A stretch of 64,000 nt of DNA from Actinomadura macra NBRC 14102 (GTDB taxonomy: Bacteria; Actinomycetota; Actinomycetes; Streptosporangiales; Streptosporangiaceae). The stretch is from positions 1 through 64,000 of the forward strand of contig NZ_BCQT01000017.1 in NCBI RefSeq assembly GCF_001552215.1, given 5' to 3'. The notes beneath the pieces were generated by a model. That model was not told the DNA's origin. It worked only from the letters and a program-made list of their open reading frames with translations, and did no database searches. The position numbers and the translations under genes were made by a program. Below are positions 25,541-33,395 of the stretch, one piece after another (position 1 is the first letter of the stretch; each line of letters begins with the position of its first letter).

Positions 25541-26143
25541 CTACCCCTCGGGGGCGCAGGCGGGGGCACAGCTCTCCGGGAGCCCGCCCGGGGCCGCCGC
25601 CGGTTCGCCGCCGGGGCCGCAGTCCGTTCCCCGGCCCTCGTCCTGCGCGGGACGGGGCGGGGCGTCGTCGCCGTGGCAGCACGGACCGCCCTGGACGAGG
25701 AGCCTACGCGGCCCCGGCCCCTCGTCGCCGAGCCGGTCGTAGGGGTTGGCGAGGGCGCACTTGCTGATGGACAGGCAGCCGCATCCGATGCACTCGGTGA
25801 GATCGTCGCGGAGCCGTTCGAGCTGGGAGATACGGGCGTCCAGGTCGCTGCGCCACGTTTCCGACAGCCGCGCCCAGTCCGCCACGGTGGGGGTGCGCTC
25901 CTCGGGGAGGGTGGCGAGGGCGTCCCTGATGTCGCTCAGCGGGATGCCGACCCGCTGCGACACCTTGATGAACGACACCCGGCGCAGCGTGTCTCGGGCG
26001 AAGCGGCGCTGGTTGCCCGCCGTGCGGCGGCTGCTGATCAGGCCCTTGGCCTCGTAGAAGTGCAGCGCCGAGACGGCCACGCCGCTCCGCTCGGCGAGTT
26101 GCCCCACGGACAGTTCGTGTACCCGGTGCTCCAGCCGTGTCAT
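25541..26143 (-). CDS. soxR: Redox-sensing MerR-family regulator SoxR with Cys-rich tail
   Basis: 200 residues from ATG 26143. An N-terminal MerR winged helix (about 10-80, LSVGQLAERSGVAVSALHFYE) and a dimerisation helix (about 85-117) precede the 2Fe-2S ligands C118, C121, C123 and C129 in CIGCGCLSISKC, which match enterobacterial SoxR. SoxR activates from elongated-spacer promoters when its cluster is oxidised by redox-cycling compounds. Usual length is about 150-175. Here the protein continues after GDEGPGPRRL with a Pro/Gly-rich tail containing five more cysteines (C155, C156, C175, C192, C196). A SoxR box lies directly upstream, so autoregulation is likely; a second box is in front of the PPOX gene at 32165. 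Confidence 0.93.
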   Translation of the reverse strand: MTRLEHRVHELSVGQLAERSGVAVSALHFYEAKGLISSRRTAGNQRRFARDTLRRVSFIKVSQRVGIPLSDIRDALATLPEERTPTVADWARLSETWRSDLDARISQLERLRDDLTECIGCGCLSISKCALANPYDRLGDEGPGPRRLLVQGGPCCHGDDAPPRPAQDEGRGTDCGPGGEPAAAPGGLPESCAPACAPEG

Positions 26144-26150
26144 GCCCCGC

Positions 26151-26183
26151 ATCCTATGCGGCCTCAACCCCGGTTGAGGTTGC
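26151..26183 (-). promoter_or_regulatory. SoxR box and autoregulatory promoter of soxR
   Basis: CCTCAACC-CC-GGTTGAGG at 26162-26179 is a perfect 8-bp dyad matching the SoxR operator pattern ACCTCAA-N5-TTGAGG. On the minus strand a GCAACC -35-like hexamer (26178-26183) is separated by 19 bp from CATAGG (26153-26158; TAGGAT overlaps at 26151-26156). This is the long spacer characteristic of MerR-family promoters. The predicted transcription start would fall within a few bases of the soxR ATG (26143), so the mRNA may be nearly leaderless. Confidence 0.75.
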
Positions 26184-26204
26184 CGCCGGACACCTGGTAC
26201 GGCG

Positions 26205-26786
26205 CTAGTACGCCGCGGGGCGCGCGCCCCCCACGCCGTGGCCGGCCCGCGCGTCCCTGCCCAGCTTGCGCAGCCGGAACGCGGCCCCGACCATCACCGC
26301 GCCGAACAGGATCGCGAACAGGCCGATCAGCCAGACGATGGCGACCGCGCCCGACGCCGGCCAGGCGAACAGCAGGATCCCGAACACGACCGAGATCACA
26401 CCGGTCAGCGCGTACGCCCATTCGCCCCGCAGTTCCTTGCGCAGCGCGAACGCGGCGACGATCTCCATGACGCCCGTCACGACGGCCCACGCGGCGATCA
26501 GCATGAGCAGGACGAACGCCGTGACCCCCGGCCACGCCATCGCCACGATCCCCAGCACGATTCCGGCGACGCCGGACAGCACCAGCATCCCGCGGGGCTG
26601 CCCGCGCGTCCCGCGGAAGGCCGCCGCGAGCGCGAAGATCCCGTCCACGAGCGCGTACGCGCCGAACAGCACCACCAGTGCCCACACGGTGATGTCGGGC
26701 CAGACCCAGGCGACGACACCGAACAAGATCGCAAATGCGCCCCGCAGGGCGAGCACCCACCAATGGCGGGTCATCAGGTCGAACAT
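26205..26786 (-). CDS. HdeD-like DUF308 membrane protein
   Basis: 193 residues from ATG 26786 with GGGGGAGG 6 nt upstream. Six hydrophobic helices arise from three copies of a two-helix DUF308 unit. Each unit carries a pattern like GAFAILFGVVAWVWPDIT, GIVLGIVAMAWPGVTAF or SVVFGILLFAWPASG (F/LGxxxxxWP). Escherichia coli HdeD is linked to acid resistance; actinobacterial relatives are widespread and of unknown role. It ends 62 bp upstream of soxR on the same strand, but the SoxR promoter between them suggests separate transcription. Confidence 0.85.
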   Translation of the reverse strand: MFDLMTRHWWVLALRGAFAILFGVVAWVWPDITVWALVVLFGAYALVDGIFALAAAFRGTRGQPRGMLVLSGVAGIVLGIVAMAWPGVTAFVLLMLIAAWAVVTGVMEIVAAFALRKELRGEWAYALTGVISVVFGILLFAWPASGAVAIVWLIGLFAILFGAVMVGAAFRLRKLGRDARAGHGVGGARPAAY

Positions 26787-26843
26787 GTCAGCCTCCCCCG
26801 TACCAGAAAGCCCTTCCCCGTTTTCGGCCCGCCACACGGCGAC

Positions 26844-26870
26844 GCGCCCGCCGGCGGGGCCGGCGGGCGC
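26844..26870 (-). terminator. Terminator of pckG
   Basis: A perfect 11-bp stem, GCGCCCGCCGG (26844-26854) and CCGGCGGGCGC (26860-26870), with a 5-nt loop, 23 bp downstream of the PEP carboxykinase stop and upstream of the hdeD-like gene. Confidence 0.65.
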
Positions 26871-26892
26871 GGGGCGGGCTTGCGGCGGGCTC

Positions 26893-28710
26893 CTACGACT
26901 CCAGGCGGCGGACGAGCCCGTGGTACTCGTCCCACAGCGCCTTGGGCAGGTGGTCGCCGAACGTCTCGAAGTGCTCGGGGACCAGCGCGGCCTCCTGCTT
27001 CCAGACCTCGGTGTCGACCGACAGCAGCGTGTCGAGGTCGGCGTCGTCGATCTTCAGCCCCTCGGTGTCGAGCGCCTCGCGGGTCGGTAGGTGCCCGATC
27101 GGGGTCTTGACGGCGTCGGCCTGGCCGTTGAGCCGCTCGACGATCCACTTCAGGACGCGGCTGTTCTCGCCGAAGCCGGGCCAGATGAACCTGCCGTCGG
27201 CGTTCTTGCGGAACCAGTTGACGTAGTAGATCCGGGGGAGCTTCTCGGCGTCGGTGGCCTTGCCGATCTCCAGCCAGTGGCCGAAGTAGTCGCCCATGTT
27301 GTAGCCGCAGAACGGCAGCATGGCGAACGGGTCGCGGCGCAGCTCGCCGACCGTGCCCTCGGCGGCGGCGGTCTTCTCGGACGCGACGTTGGCGCCGAGG
27401 AACACGCCCTGCTGCCAGTCGAAGGACTCGGTGACCAGCGGGACGGCGGACGCGCGGCGGCCTCCGAACAGGATCGCCGAGATCGGGACGCCCTTCGGGT
27501 CCTCCCACTCGTCGGCGATGATCGGGCACTGGCCGGCGGGAGTGGTGAAACGGGCGTTGGGGTGGGCGGCCGGGGTCTGCGAGTCCGGCGTCCAGTCGTT
27601 GCCCTTCCAGTCGGTGAGGTGCGCGGGCGGCTCGTCGGTGAGCCCCTCCCACCACACGTCGCCGTCGTCGGTGAGCGCGACGTTGGTGAAGACGCTGTTG
27701 CCCCACAGCGTCTTCACGGCGTTGGCGTTGGTGCTCTCGCCGGTGCCGGGCGCGACGCCGAAGAACCCGGCCTCGGGGTTGATCGCGTAAAGGCGGCCGT
27801 CGTCGCCGAACCGCATCCAGGCGATGTCGTCGCCGATCGTCTCGACCTTCCAGCCCGGGATGGTCGGCTCCAGCATGGCGAGGTTGGTCTTACCGCACGC
27901 CGACGGGAACGCGGCCGCGACATAGCGGGTCTCCCCGGCCGGCGGGGTGAGCTTCAGGACGAGCATGTGCTCGGCCATCCAGCCCTCGTCGCGGGCCATC
28001 GTCGAGGCGATGCGCAGCGCGTAGCACTTCTTGCCCAGCAGCGCGTTCCCGCCGTAGCCGGACCCGTAGGACCAGATCTCGCGGGTCTCGGGGAAATGCG
28101 TGATGTACTTGGTGGAGTTGCACGGCCAGCTGACGTCGGCCTGGCCGGCCTCCAGCGGCGCGCCGACGGAGTGGACGGCCTTGACGAACGAACCGCGCTC
28201 CTCGATCAGCCGCAGGGCGCCGGTGCCCATCCGGGTCATGATCTTCATCGAGACCGCGACGTAGGCGGAGTCGGTGATCTCGACGCCGAGCTGGGAGATG
28301 GTGCCGCCGAGCGGGCCCATGCAGAACGGCACCACGTACATGGTGCGGCCCTTCATACAGCCGTCGAACAGGCCGTTCAGGGTGTCGCGCATCTCGGCGG
28401 GCGCGATCCAGTTGTTGGTGGGGCCCGCGTCCTCTTCCCGCTCGGAGCAGATGAAGGTCCGGTCCTCCACACGGGCGACGTCGGTCGGGTCGGACGCGGC
28501 GTGGAAGCTGTTCGGCCGTTTGGCCGGGTCGAGCCGCGTGAAGGTGCCCTGCTCGACGAGCAGGCCGGTCAGGCGTTCCCACTCCTCGTCCGAGCCGTCG
28601 CACCACTCGACGCGGTCGGGCCGGGCGAGCTCGGCGATCCCGCGTACCCAGTCAATCAGTTCGGTGTGACCGGTTGGGGCCTGGTCGAGGCCGGGGACCT
28701 GGTGGGACAC
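26893..28710 (-). CDS. pckG: Phosphoenolpyruvate carboxykinase (GTP)
   Basis: 605 residues, the normal length of the GTP-dependent class. It converts oxaloacetate plus GTP to phosphoenolpyruvate, GDP and CO2, the gateway to gluconeogenesis. The P-loop with the hyper-reactive cysteine is seen as FPSACGKTN (C272). Other motifs: the substrate loop RTMYVVPFCMGP, WSYGSGYGGNALLGKK, the metal-site segment ETIGDDIAWM, and GVFLGANVASEKTAA. The ATG at 28710 is preceded by GAAGGAGTA. Monocistronic: its own promoter region lies at 28711-28860 and a hairpin terminator follows. Confidence 0.97.
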   Translation of the reverse strand: MSHQVPGLDQAPTGHTELIDWVRGIAELARPDRVEWCDGSDEEWERLTGLLVEQGTFTRLDPAKRPNSFHAASDPTDVARVEDRTFICSEREEDAGPTNNWIAPAEMRDTLNGLFDGCMKGRTMYVVPFCMGPLGGTISQLGVEITDSAYVAVSMKIMTRMGTGALRLIEERGSFVKAVHSVGAPLEAGQADVSWPCNSTKYITHFPETREIWSYGSGYGGNALLGKKCYALRIASTMARDEGWMAEHMLVLKLTPPAGETRYVAAAFPSACGKTNLAMLEPTIPGWKVETIGDDIAWMRFGDDGRLYAINPEAGFFGVAPGTGESTNANAVKTLWGNSVFTNVALTDDGDVWWEGLTDEPPAHLTDWKGNDWTPDSQTPAAHPNARFTTPAGQCPIIADEWEDPKGVPISAILFGGRRASAVPLVTESFDWQQGVFLGANVASEKTAAAEGTVGELRRDPFAMLPFCGYNMGDYFGHWLEIGKATDAEKLPRIYYVNWFRKNADGRFIWPGFGENSRVLKWIVERLNGQADAVKTPIGHLPTREALDTEGLKIDDADLDTLLSVDTEVWKQEAALVPEHFETFGDHLPKALWDEYHGLVRRLES

Positions 28711-28886
28711 GGGCTACTCCTTCAGCTGTTCGCAGGATCTTTGCATGATGAACAAGACCGGCTGTTTTTGCCATTTGGTCTGGACCAATCCCGTCGCTTT
28801 TGGGCCTTCCTGTACCCTTTTGTGATTGATATCACCTAAGCGCGGGCGCCCGATGGGTGCGCGGCCGTCTCCCGGTCAGCGTGCGC

Positions 28887-29939
28887 TCAAGCTGGGTAAA
28901 CGTGCGTTTCGGTGGCCTTCACGGCCGCCCATATGACGCTGCCCTCCGTCAATTGGAGCTCCGCGACGGCCGCCGGAGTCACCTCCGCGACGGCGGGGAA
29001 AGGCGGCGCGGAGAGCTGGACCCGCACCCGGTGCCCCTGCTGCTCGACCGCCGCGACGCGGGCGCGCCAGAAGTTGCGGGGACTGCCGTCGGGGCGGGTG
29101 GGGAACAGCGCCACCGAGGATGGCGCGAACGCCAGGAAGACCTCACCTTCGAGTGAGTCCACAGTGTCGAGGCTCCCGGCTCCGTCGCCGATCAGGACCG
29201 TTCCCGCCTCCGCTCGGCCCCGGTAGAGGTTCAACCCGACGAGCCGCGCGACGTAGTCGGTGCGGGGCCGCCGCGCCACCTCGGCGGGTGTGCCCTCCTG
29301 GACGAGCCTCCCGCCTTCCACGACCACGATCCGGTCGGCGAGCACCATCGCGTCCAGGGGATCGTGGGTGACCAGGACGGCGGCGCCGGCGAAACCGGCC
29401 AGGTGACGCCGGAGCGCGGCGCGGATCTCCAGCCGGGTGTGGGCGTCGAGCGCGGCGAGCGGCTCGTCCAGCAGAAGCAGCCGGGGCCGGACGGCCAGCG
29501 CGCGGGCCAGCGCGACACGCTGTGCCTGGCCGCCTGACAGGGCTCCGGGCCTGGCAGCGGCGTGCTCGGCGAGCCCGACCCGCTCCAGCCACCCGGCGGC
29601 GCGGCGGCGCGCGGCGCGGCGGCCCTCCCCCTGGGAGCGCGGGCCGAAGGCGACGTTCTCCAGAGCGCTGAGGTGCGGGAAGAGCAGGTAATCCTGGAAG
29701 ACCATGCCGATCCTCCGCCGCTCGGGCGGGAGGGGGCGCAGATCCGTCCCGTCCACCGTGAGGTGCCCGCCCGCCATGGGGACGAGGCCCGCGAGGGCGC
29801 GCAGGGCGGTGCTCTTGCCGGCCCCGTTGGGGCCGAGCAACCCGACGACCTCGCCGGGCGCGGCGGTGAGGGTGAGGTCGAGGTCGAACGTCCCGCGCCG
29901 CACGACGAGCCGCGCGTCCAGCCCGGTCGGTGCCGTCAT
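28887..29939 (-). CDS. modC: Molybdate ABC transporter ATP-binding protein ModC
   Basis: 350 residues from ATG 29939, overlapping the modB stop by 4 nt. The N-terminal ATPase domain has Walker A GPNGAGKST, Q-loop VFQDYLLFPHLSALENV, signature LSGGQAQR, Walker B LLLLDEP and switch His (THD). A C-terminal TOBE/Mop-like regulatory domain (about 285-350) ends in WAAVKATETHVYPA. It energises molybdate import. Last gene of mop-modABC. Confidence 0.93.
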   Translation of the reverse strand: MTAPTGLDARLVVRRGTFDLDLTLTAAPGEVVGLLGPNGAGKSTALRALAGLVPMAGGHLTVDGTDLRPLPPERRRIGMVFQDYLLFPHLSALENVAFGPRSQGEGRRAARRRAAGWLERVGLAEHAAARPGALSGGQAQRVALARALAVRPRLLLLDEPLAALDAHTRLEIRAALRRHLAGFAGAAVLVTHDPLDAMVLADRIVVVEGGRLVQEGTPAEVARRPRTDYVARLVGLNLYRGRAEAGTVLIGDGAGSLDTVDSLEGEVFLAFAPSSVALFPTRPDGSPRNFWRARVAAVEQQGHRVRVQLSAPPFPAVAEVTPAAVAELQLTEGSVIWAAVKATETHVYPA

Positions 29940-30760
29940 GGTGTGCTCACCCAGCGGTCCCGGAGCGCGGCGAGCACCAGTACCGAGACGGCCAGCAGGA
30001 CCAGGCTGAGCACGATCGCCGCCTGCGGGTCGGTCTCCAACGCCAGGTAGACGGCCAGCGGCATGGTCTGCGTGCGGCCCGGGAAGTTGCCCGCGAAGGT
30101 GATCGTCGCGCCGAACTCGCCGAGGGCCCGCGCCCAGCACAGCACCGCGCCCGCCGCGATACCGGGTGCGACGAGCGGCAGCGTGACCCGCCGGAAGATC
30201 GTCCAACGGGAGGCACCGAGCGTCGCGGCGGCCTCCTCATAGCGCGGGTCGGCGGCCCGCAGCGCACCCTCGACGCTGATCACCAGAAACGGCATCGCCA
30301 CGAACGTCTCCGCCAGGACGACCCCGGCGGTGGTGAACGGCAGCGTGACCCCGAACGCCTCGTCCAGCCACTCCCCGACCAATCCGCGGCGTCCGAGGAC
30401 CAGCAGCAGGGCGACGCCGCCGACGACCGGCGGCAGCACAAGGGGCACGGTGACCAGGGCCCGGACGAGGCGCACGCCAGGGAACGGCACCCGGGCCAGC
30501 ACCCAGGCCAGCGGGACGCCGAGCAGCACGCACAGCCCGGTGGCGAGGGTGGCGCTGACCAGCGACAACCGCAGCGCCTCCAGGACCGGCCCCTCGCCGA
30601 GCCGGGTGCCGAGCGTCGACCACGGGGCGCGGACGAGCAGCCCGGCCAGCGGCAGCACCAGGAACGCCAGCCCGGCGAGCGCCGGCAGCACCAGGACCAA
30701 GGGCGGGCGCGCGGAGGGGTTCAGGGGCGGTCTCGGGCGCGCGTCCGGGGCCGGGCTCAC
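29936..30760 (-). CDS. modB: Molybdate ABC transporter permease ModB
   Basis: 274 residues with about six transmembrane helices. The coupling-helix EAA loop is seen as EEAAATLGASRWTIFRRVTLPLVAPGI (about 173-199), followed by RALGEFGATITFAGNFPGRTQTMPLAVY, the ModB hallmark. The GTG start at 30760 overlaps the modA stop (GTGA), and its own stop overlaps modC. The N-terminal 20 residues are Pro/Arg-rich cytosolic sequence. Confidence 0.94.
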   Translation of the reverse strand: MSPAPDARPRPPLNPSARPPLVLVLPALAGLAFLVLPLAGLLVRAPWSTLGTRLGEGPVLEALRLSLVSATLATGLCVLLGVPLAWVLARVPFPGVRLVRALVTVPLVLPPVVGGVALLLVLGRRGLVGEWLDEAFGVTLPFTTAGVVLAETFVAMPFLVISVEGALRAADPRYEEAAATLGASRWTIFRRVTLPLVAPGIAAGAVLCWARALGEFGATITFAGNFPGRTQTMPLAVYLALETDPQAAIVLSLVLLAVSVLVLAALRDRWVSTP

Positions 30761-31539
30761 GGAGACTCGAACCCCGCCCGGGCCAGGGCGTCCTTCCCCT
30801 GCCCGCCGAGCACCAGCGCGATGAACTCCTTCGCCAGCGCGGGCCGCGGCGCCTTCGCGACCTGGGCGATCGGGTAGTCGTTGATCGCCTTGGCCGACTC
30901 GGCGAACTCGATGCCCTTGACCTGTGCCCCCGCCGCCTTCGCGTCGGTGCGGTAGACGAGCCCGGCGTCGGCCTCACCCAGGCGGACCTTGGTCAGGACG
31001 GCCTTCACGTCCTGCTCCTGCGACGCGGGCTTCACCGTGACCCCCGCCGCGCCCAGGGCCTTCTTCGCGGCGGCGCCGCAGGGCACCTGCTCGGCGCACA
31101 GTACGATCTTCAGCCCGGGCCGGGACAGGTCGGCGATCTTGCCCACCCTGCCCGGATCGTTCGCCGGGACGGCGATGACCAGGCGGTTCCTGGTGAACAC
31201 CTGGGGAGGTCCGGCCGCGTCCCCGGCGTCGGTCACCGTCTTCATGGTGGCGGGGCTGGCGGCGGCGAACACGTCCGCGGGCGCGCCCTGCGTGATCTGC
31301 TGGGCCAGCGCCGAACTGCCGCCGAAGTTGAACCTGACCTTCACACCGGGATGCGCGGTCTCGAAGGATCTGCCGAGCGCGGTGAAGGTCTCGGTGAGCG
31401 AGGCGGCGGCGAACACCGTCAGCGTCCCGCCCCCCGACGTGCCGGACGCGGCGGACGATGAGTCGTCGGTGTCGCCGCAGCTCGCCACGGTCATCAACAG
31501 CAGGGCCGCCGCAGCGGCGGCCGGAGCGCGCTTGGACAC
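30757..31539 (-). CDS. modA: Molybdate-binding lipoprotein ModA
   Basis: 260 residues. A lipoprotein signal peptide with the cleavage Cys at 21 (LLLMTVASC) is followed by a Ser/Gly linker. The mature protein starts with LTVFAAASLTETFTALG and contains FNFGGSSALAQQI and GAPADVFAAASP, the oxyanion-binding loops of ModA. VRLGEADAGLVYRTDA and NDYPIAQV are also family-typical. It captures molybdate (or tungstate) outside the membrane and delivers it to ModBC. It supplies molybdenum for enzymes such as the NarGHI encoded 14 kb away. Confidence 0.95.
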   Translation of the reverse strand: MSKRAPAAAAAALLLMTVASCGDTDDSSSAASGTSGGGTLTVFAAASLTETFTALGRSFETAHPGVKVRFNFGGSSALAQQITQGAPADVFAAASPATMKTVTDAGDAAGPPQVFTRNRLVIAVPANDPGRVGKIADLSRPGLKIVLCAEQVPCGAAAKKALGAAGVTVKPASQEQDVKAVLTKVRLGEADAGLVYRTDAKAAGAQVKGIEFAESAKAINDYPIAQVAKAPRPALAKEFIALVLGGQGKDALARAGFESP

Positions 31540-31561
31540 AGGTCCTCCAGAGGGACGGGGG

Positions 31562-31969
31562 TCAGCCCGGGTCGGCCAGTTCGACGACGACGTTGGTGGA
31601 CTTCACGACGGCCTCGGCCACGACACCGGCGCGCAGCCCGAGCTCGTCCGCCGCCTCCCGGCTCATCAGCGAGACGACCCGGAAGGGACCGGCCTGGATC
31701 TCCACCTGCGCCATCACCCCGTCCCGGACGACCTCGGTGACGATGCCCCGCATCCGGTTGCGCGCCGAGGAGAAGCGGTCACCCGGCTCGGACGCCGTGT
31801 CACGGCGCGCCTGGTCCCGCACGAACGCGGCGAGATCCTCCCCCGGCACCCGCCGGTGGCCGTGCGCGTCGCGCTCGGCCGGGAGGCGCCCGCCGTCCAC
31901 CCAGCGCCGAACGGTGTCCGCGCTGACCCCGAGCAGCGCGGCCGCCTCACTGATCCTGAACGTCGTCAC
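31562..31969 (-). CDS. HTH-Mop molybdate-binding regulator
   Basis: 135 residues. The N-terminus is an excisionase/MerR-like winged helix (FRISEAAALLGVSADTVRRWV, about 4-24; GHRRVPGEDLAAFV). The C-terminus (about 66-132) is a single TOBE/Mop domain (SARNRMRGIVTEV, VVSLMSREAADELGL) that binds molybdate. It is the first gene of the mod operon, 22 bp before modA. It probably senses cytosolic molybdate and represses mod transcription, replacing the dimeric ModE found in proteobacteria. It could instead be a storage molbindin, but the intact HTH argues for regulation. Confidence 0.86.
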   Translation of the reverse strand: MTTFRISEAAALLGVSADTVRRWVDGGRLPAERDAHGHRRVPGEDLAAFVRDQARRDTASEPGDRFSSARNRMRGIVTEVVRDGVMAQVEIQAGPFRVVSLMSREAADELGLRAGVVAEAVVKSTNVVVELADPG

Positions 31970-32092
31970 CGGCCAAGCCTAGCCGCTCGCACATGCCAGT
32001 CATATTCGTTCAAACCGAAGGAAATACAAGCTCACAACCCCAAATAGTCTGGCAGATGCGACAGCCGCCGACCCGATCTCGTGATGCGAGGG

Positions 32093-32123
32093 TTGACCTG
32101 AAGTCCAGTTGAGGTCCTAGCGT
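32093..32123 (+). promoter_or_regulatory. SoxR-type promoter of the PPOX/F420 gene
   Basis: TTGACC (32093-32098) and TAGCGT (32118-32123) are separated by exactly 19 bp. The spacer holds ACCTGAAGTCCAGTTGAGG (32096-32114), which matches the enterobacterial soxS operator ACCTCAAGTTAACTTGAGG at 14 of 19 positions, including all of TTGAGG. Extended by three bases it is a near-perfect dyad (GACCTGAA against GACCTCAA). This is the elongated-spacer architecture of MerR/SoxR activators; soxR itself is 6 kb away with its own box. Confidence 0.75.
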
Positions 32124-32164
32124 CATCTCCGTTCACGTGCTGTACACGGATGGGAGAGACCGGC

Positions 32165-32596
32165 ATGACCTCCACGGACCCGTTCACCGCGGCGGAGCGC
32201 GCCTACCTGGCCGGGAACGGCCTCGGACGGCTGTCGACCATCGGCCCGGACGGCGGCCCGCACGTCCGGCCGGTCGGCTACCGGCTGAACGACGACGGCA
32301 CGATCGACATCGGCGGGCCCGCCAACGCCGCGAGCCGCAAGTACCGCAACGTCCAGGCGAACCCGAAGGCGACGATCGTCGTGGACGACCTGACCTCCCC
32401 CGACGACCCGGACGCGGTCAAGCCCGGGTGGGGACGCGGTGTGGAGGTGCGAGGCCGGGCCGAGCTCGTCAAGGGCCGGATGCACATCGGCGAGGGCTAC
32501 TTCAGCGACGACCTGATCCGCATCCACCCGGTCCGGGTGATCAGCTGGCACATCGATCCCGAGCGTCCCGAGCAACTGGCGCGGACGGTCGCCTGA
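32165..32596 (+). CDS. PPOX-class F420-dependent oxidoreductase family protein
   Basis: 143 residues from ATG 32165 with GGGAG 9 nt upstream; ATG 32150 is in frame but sits on that site. It is a split beta-barrel flavin/deazaflavin-binding protein: FTAAERAYLAGNGLGRLSTIGPDGGPHVRPVGY opens the domain, then ASRKYRNVQANPKATIVVDDL and VRGRAELV follow. The close-to-start pattern LGRLSTIGPDG-PHVRPVG is that of the PPOX F420 branch in actinobacteria, which reduces or binds quinone- or tetrapyrrole-like compounds with F420H2. Its promoter carries a SoxR-type operator, implying induction by redox-active compounds. Confidence 0.85.
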   Translation: MTSTDPFTAAERAYLAGNGLGRLSTIGPDGGPHVRPVGYRLNDDGTIDIGGPANAASRKYRNVQANPKATIVVDDLTSPDDPDAVKPGWGRGVEVRGRAELVKGRMHIGEGYFSDDLIRIHPVRVISWHIDPERPEQLARTVA

Positions 32597-32705
32597 ACGC
32601 GACGCCGGCGAGAGCCCGTCGCGGCGGAACGCGCTTGGAGCAATCCGGTCCGGGTAAAGGGTGACTCAAAACAGCTTCATTCCGCCCTGGTCAGGAGGAG
32701 CGATC

Positions 32706-33326
32706 ATGACTCGGACCACGCGGGTACCGCGCACCCGGGGCGCTGTCTGCGGCACGCTGCTGGTTCTGCTGGGCCTCTGGGGCGGCCTCCTGCCCTTCGT
32801 GGGCCCCTACCTGGACTACGGGTTCGAGCCGGATGACCCCTGGTTCTACGACACCGACCGGCTCCAGCTCAGCGTCGCGCCCGCGGTGGCGACGGTATTC
32901 GGCGGGCTGGTCGTCCTGATCACCGCCAACCGCGCGTTCGCGATGTTCGGCGCGGGGCTGGCGGTACTCGGCGGCGCCTGGTTCACCGTCGGCGGGCCGG
33001 TCGCCGCACTCTGGGACGTGCCGGGCGTCGGCGCACCCCTCGGCACCGAGGAGGGACGGCGGGTCGCCGAGCAGCTCGCCGGGTTCACCGCGCTCGGCGT
33101 CGTCATCGTGTTCCTCGCCGCGCTCGCGCTCGGCCGGTTCGCGGTGGTCGGCGTCCGGGAGGCGGCCGCTGCCGAGGAGTCCGGTGCCGACGGGCCGCGC
33201 GGCTCCGGGACGACGCAGCCGCTGGTGTACGGGCGGTACGCCCGGGAGAACCCGCCGGCCGGGCCGCAGCCGCCACCGCCGCCGAGGGACCACCGGGTGG
33301 CCGGCGAGCAAGGCTGGGACCGCTAG
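32706..33326 (+). CDS. Four-helix membrane protein of unknown function
   Basis: 206 residues from ATG 32706 with AGGAGGAG 5-6 nt upstream. Four hydrophobic helices (about 12-32, 56-75, 80-100 and 130-152) are separated by an extracellular DYGFEPDDPWFYDTDRLQLSV loop after helix 1. A cytosolic tail (about 155-206) is Pro/Gly-rich with QPLVYGRYARENPPAGP. Related small membrane proteins are common in actinobacteria without assigned role. It starts 109 bp after the PPOX gene, so co-transcription with the SoxR promoter is possible but unproven. Confidence 0.7.
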   Translation: MTRTTRVPRTRGAVCGTLLVLLGLWGGLLPFVGPYLDYGFEPDDPWFYDTDRLQLSVAPAVATVFGGLVVLITANRAFAMFGAGLAVLGGAWFTVGGPVAALWDVPGVGAPLGTEEGRRVAEQLAGFTALGVVIVFLAALALGRFAVVGVREAAAAEESGADGPRGSGTTQPLVYGRYARENPPAGPQPPPPPRDHRVAGEQGWDR

Positions 33327-33395
33327 CCGCCCACGTCAGCGGTCGCGGCCCCGCAGGGCACGCAAAGCGCCACCCGGACGGCGGCGAGGGGCGGG

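Noticed and set aside
22506..25682. Long minus-strand open frame opposite the HAD/GH65 genes
   Set aside because: Antisense shadow produced by GC bias; the plus-strand reading has the GH65 and HAD motifs and proper start overlaps.
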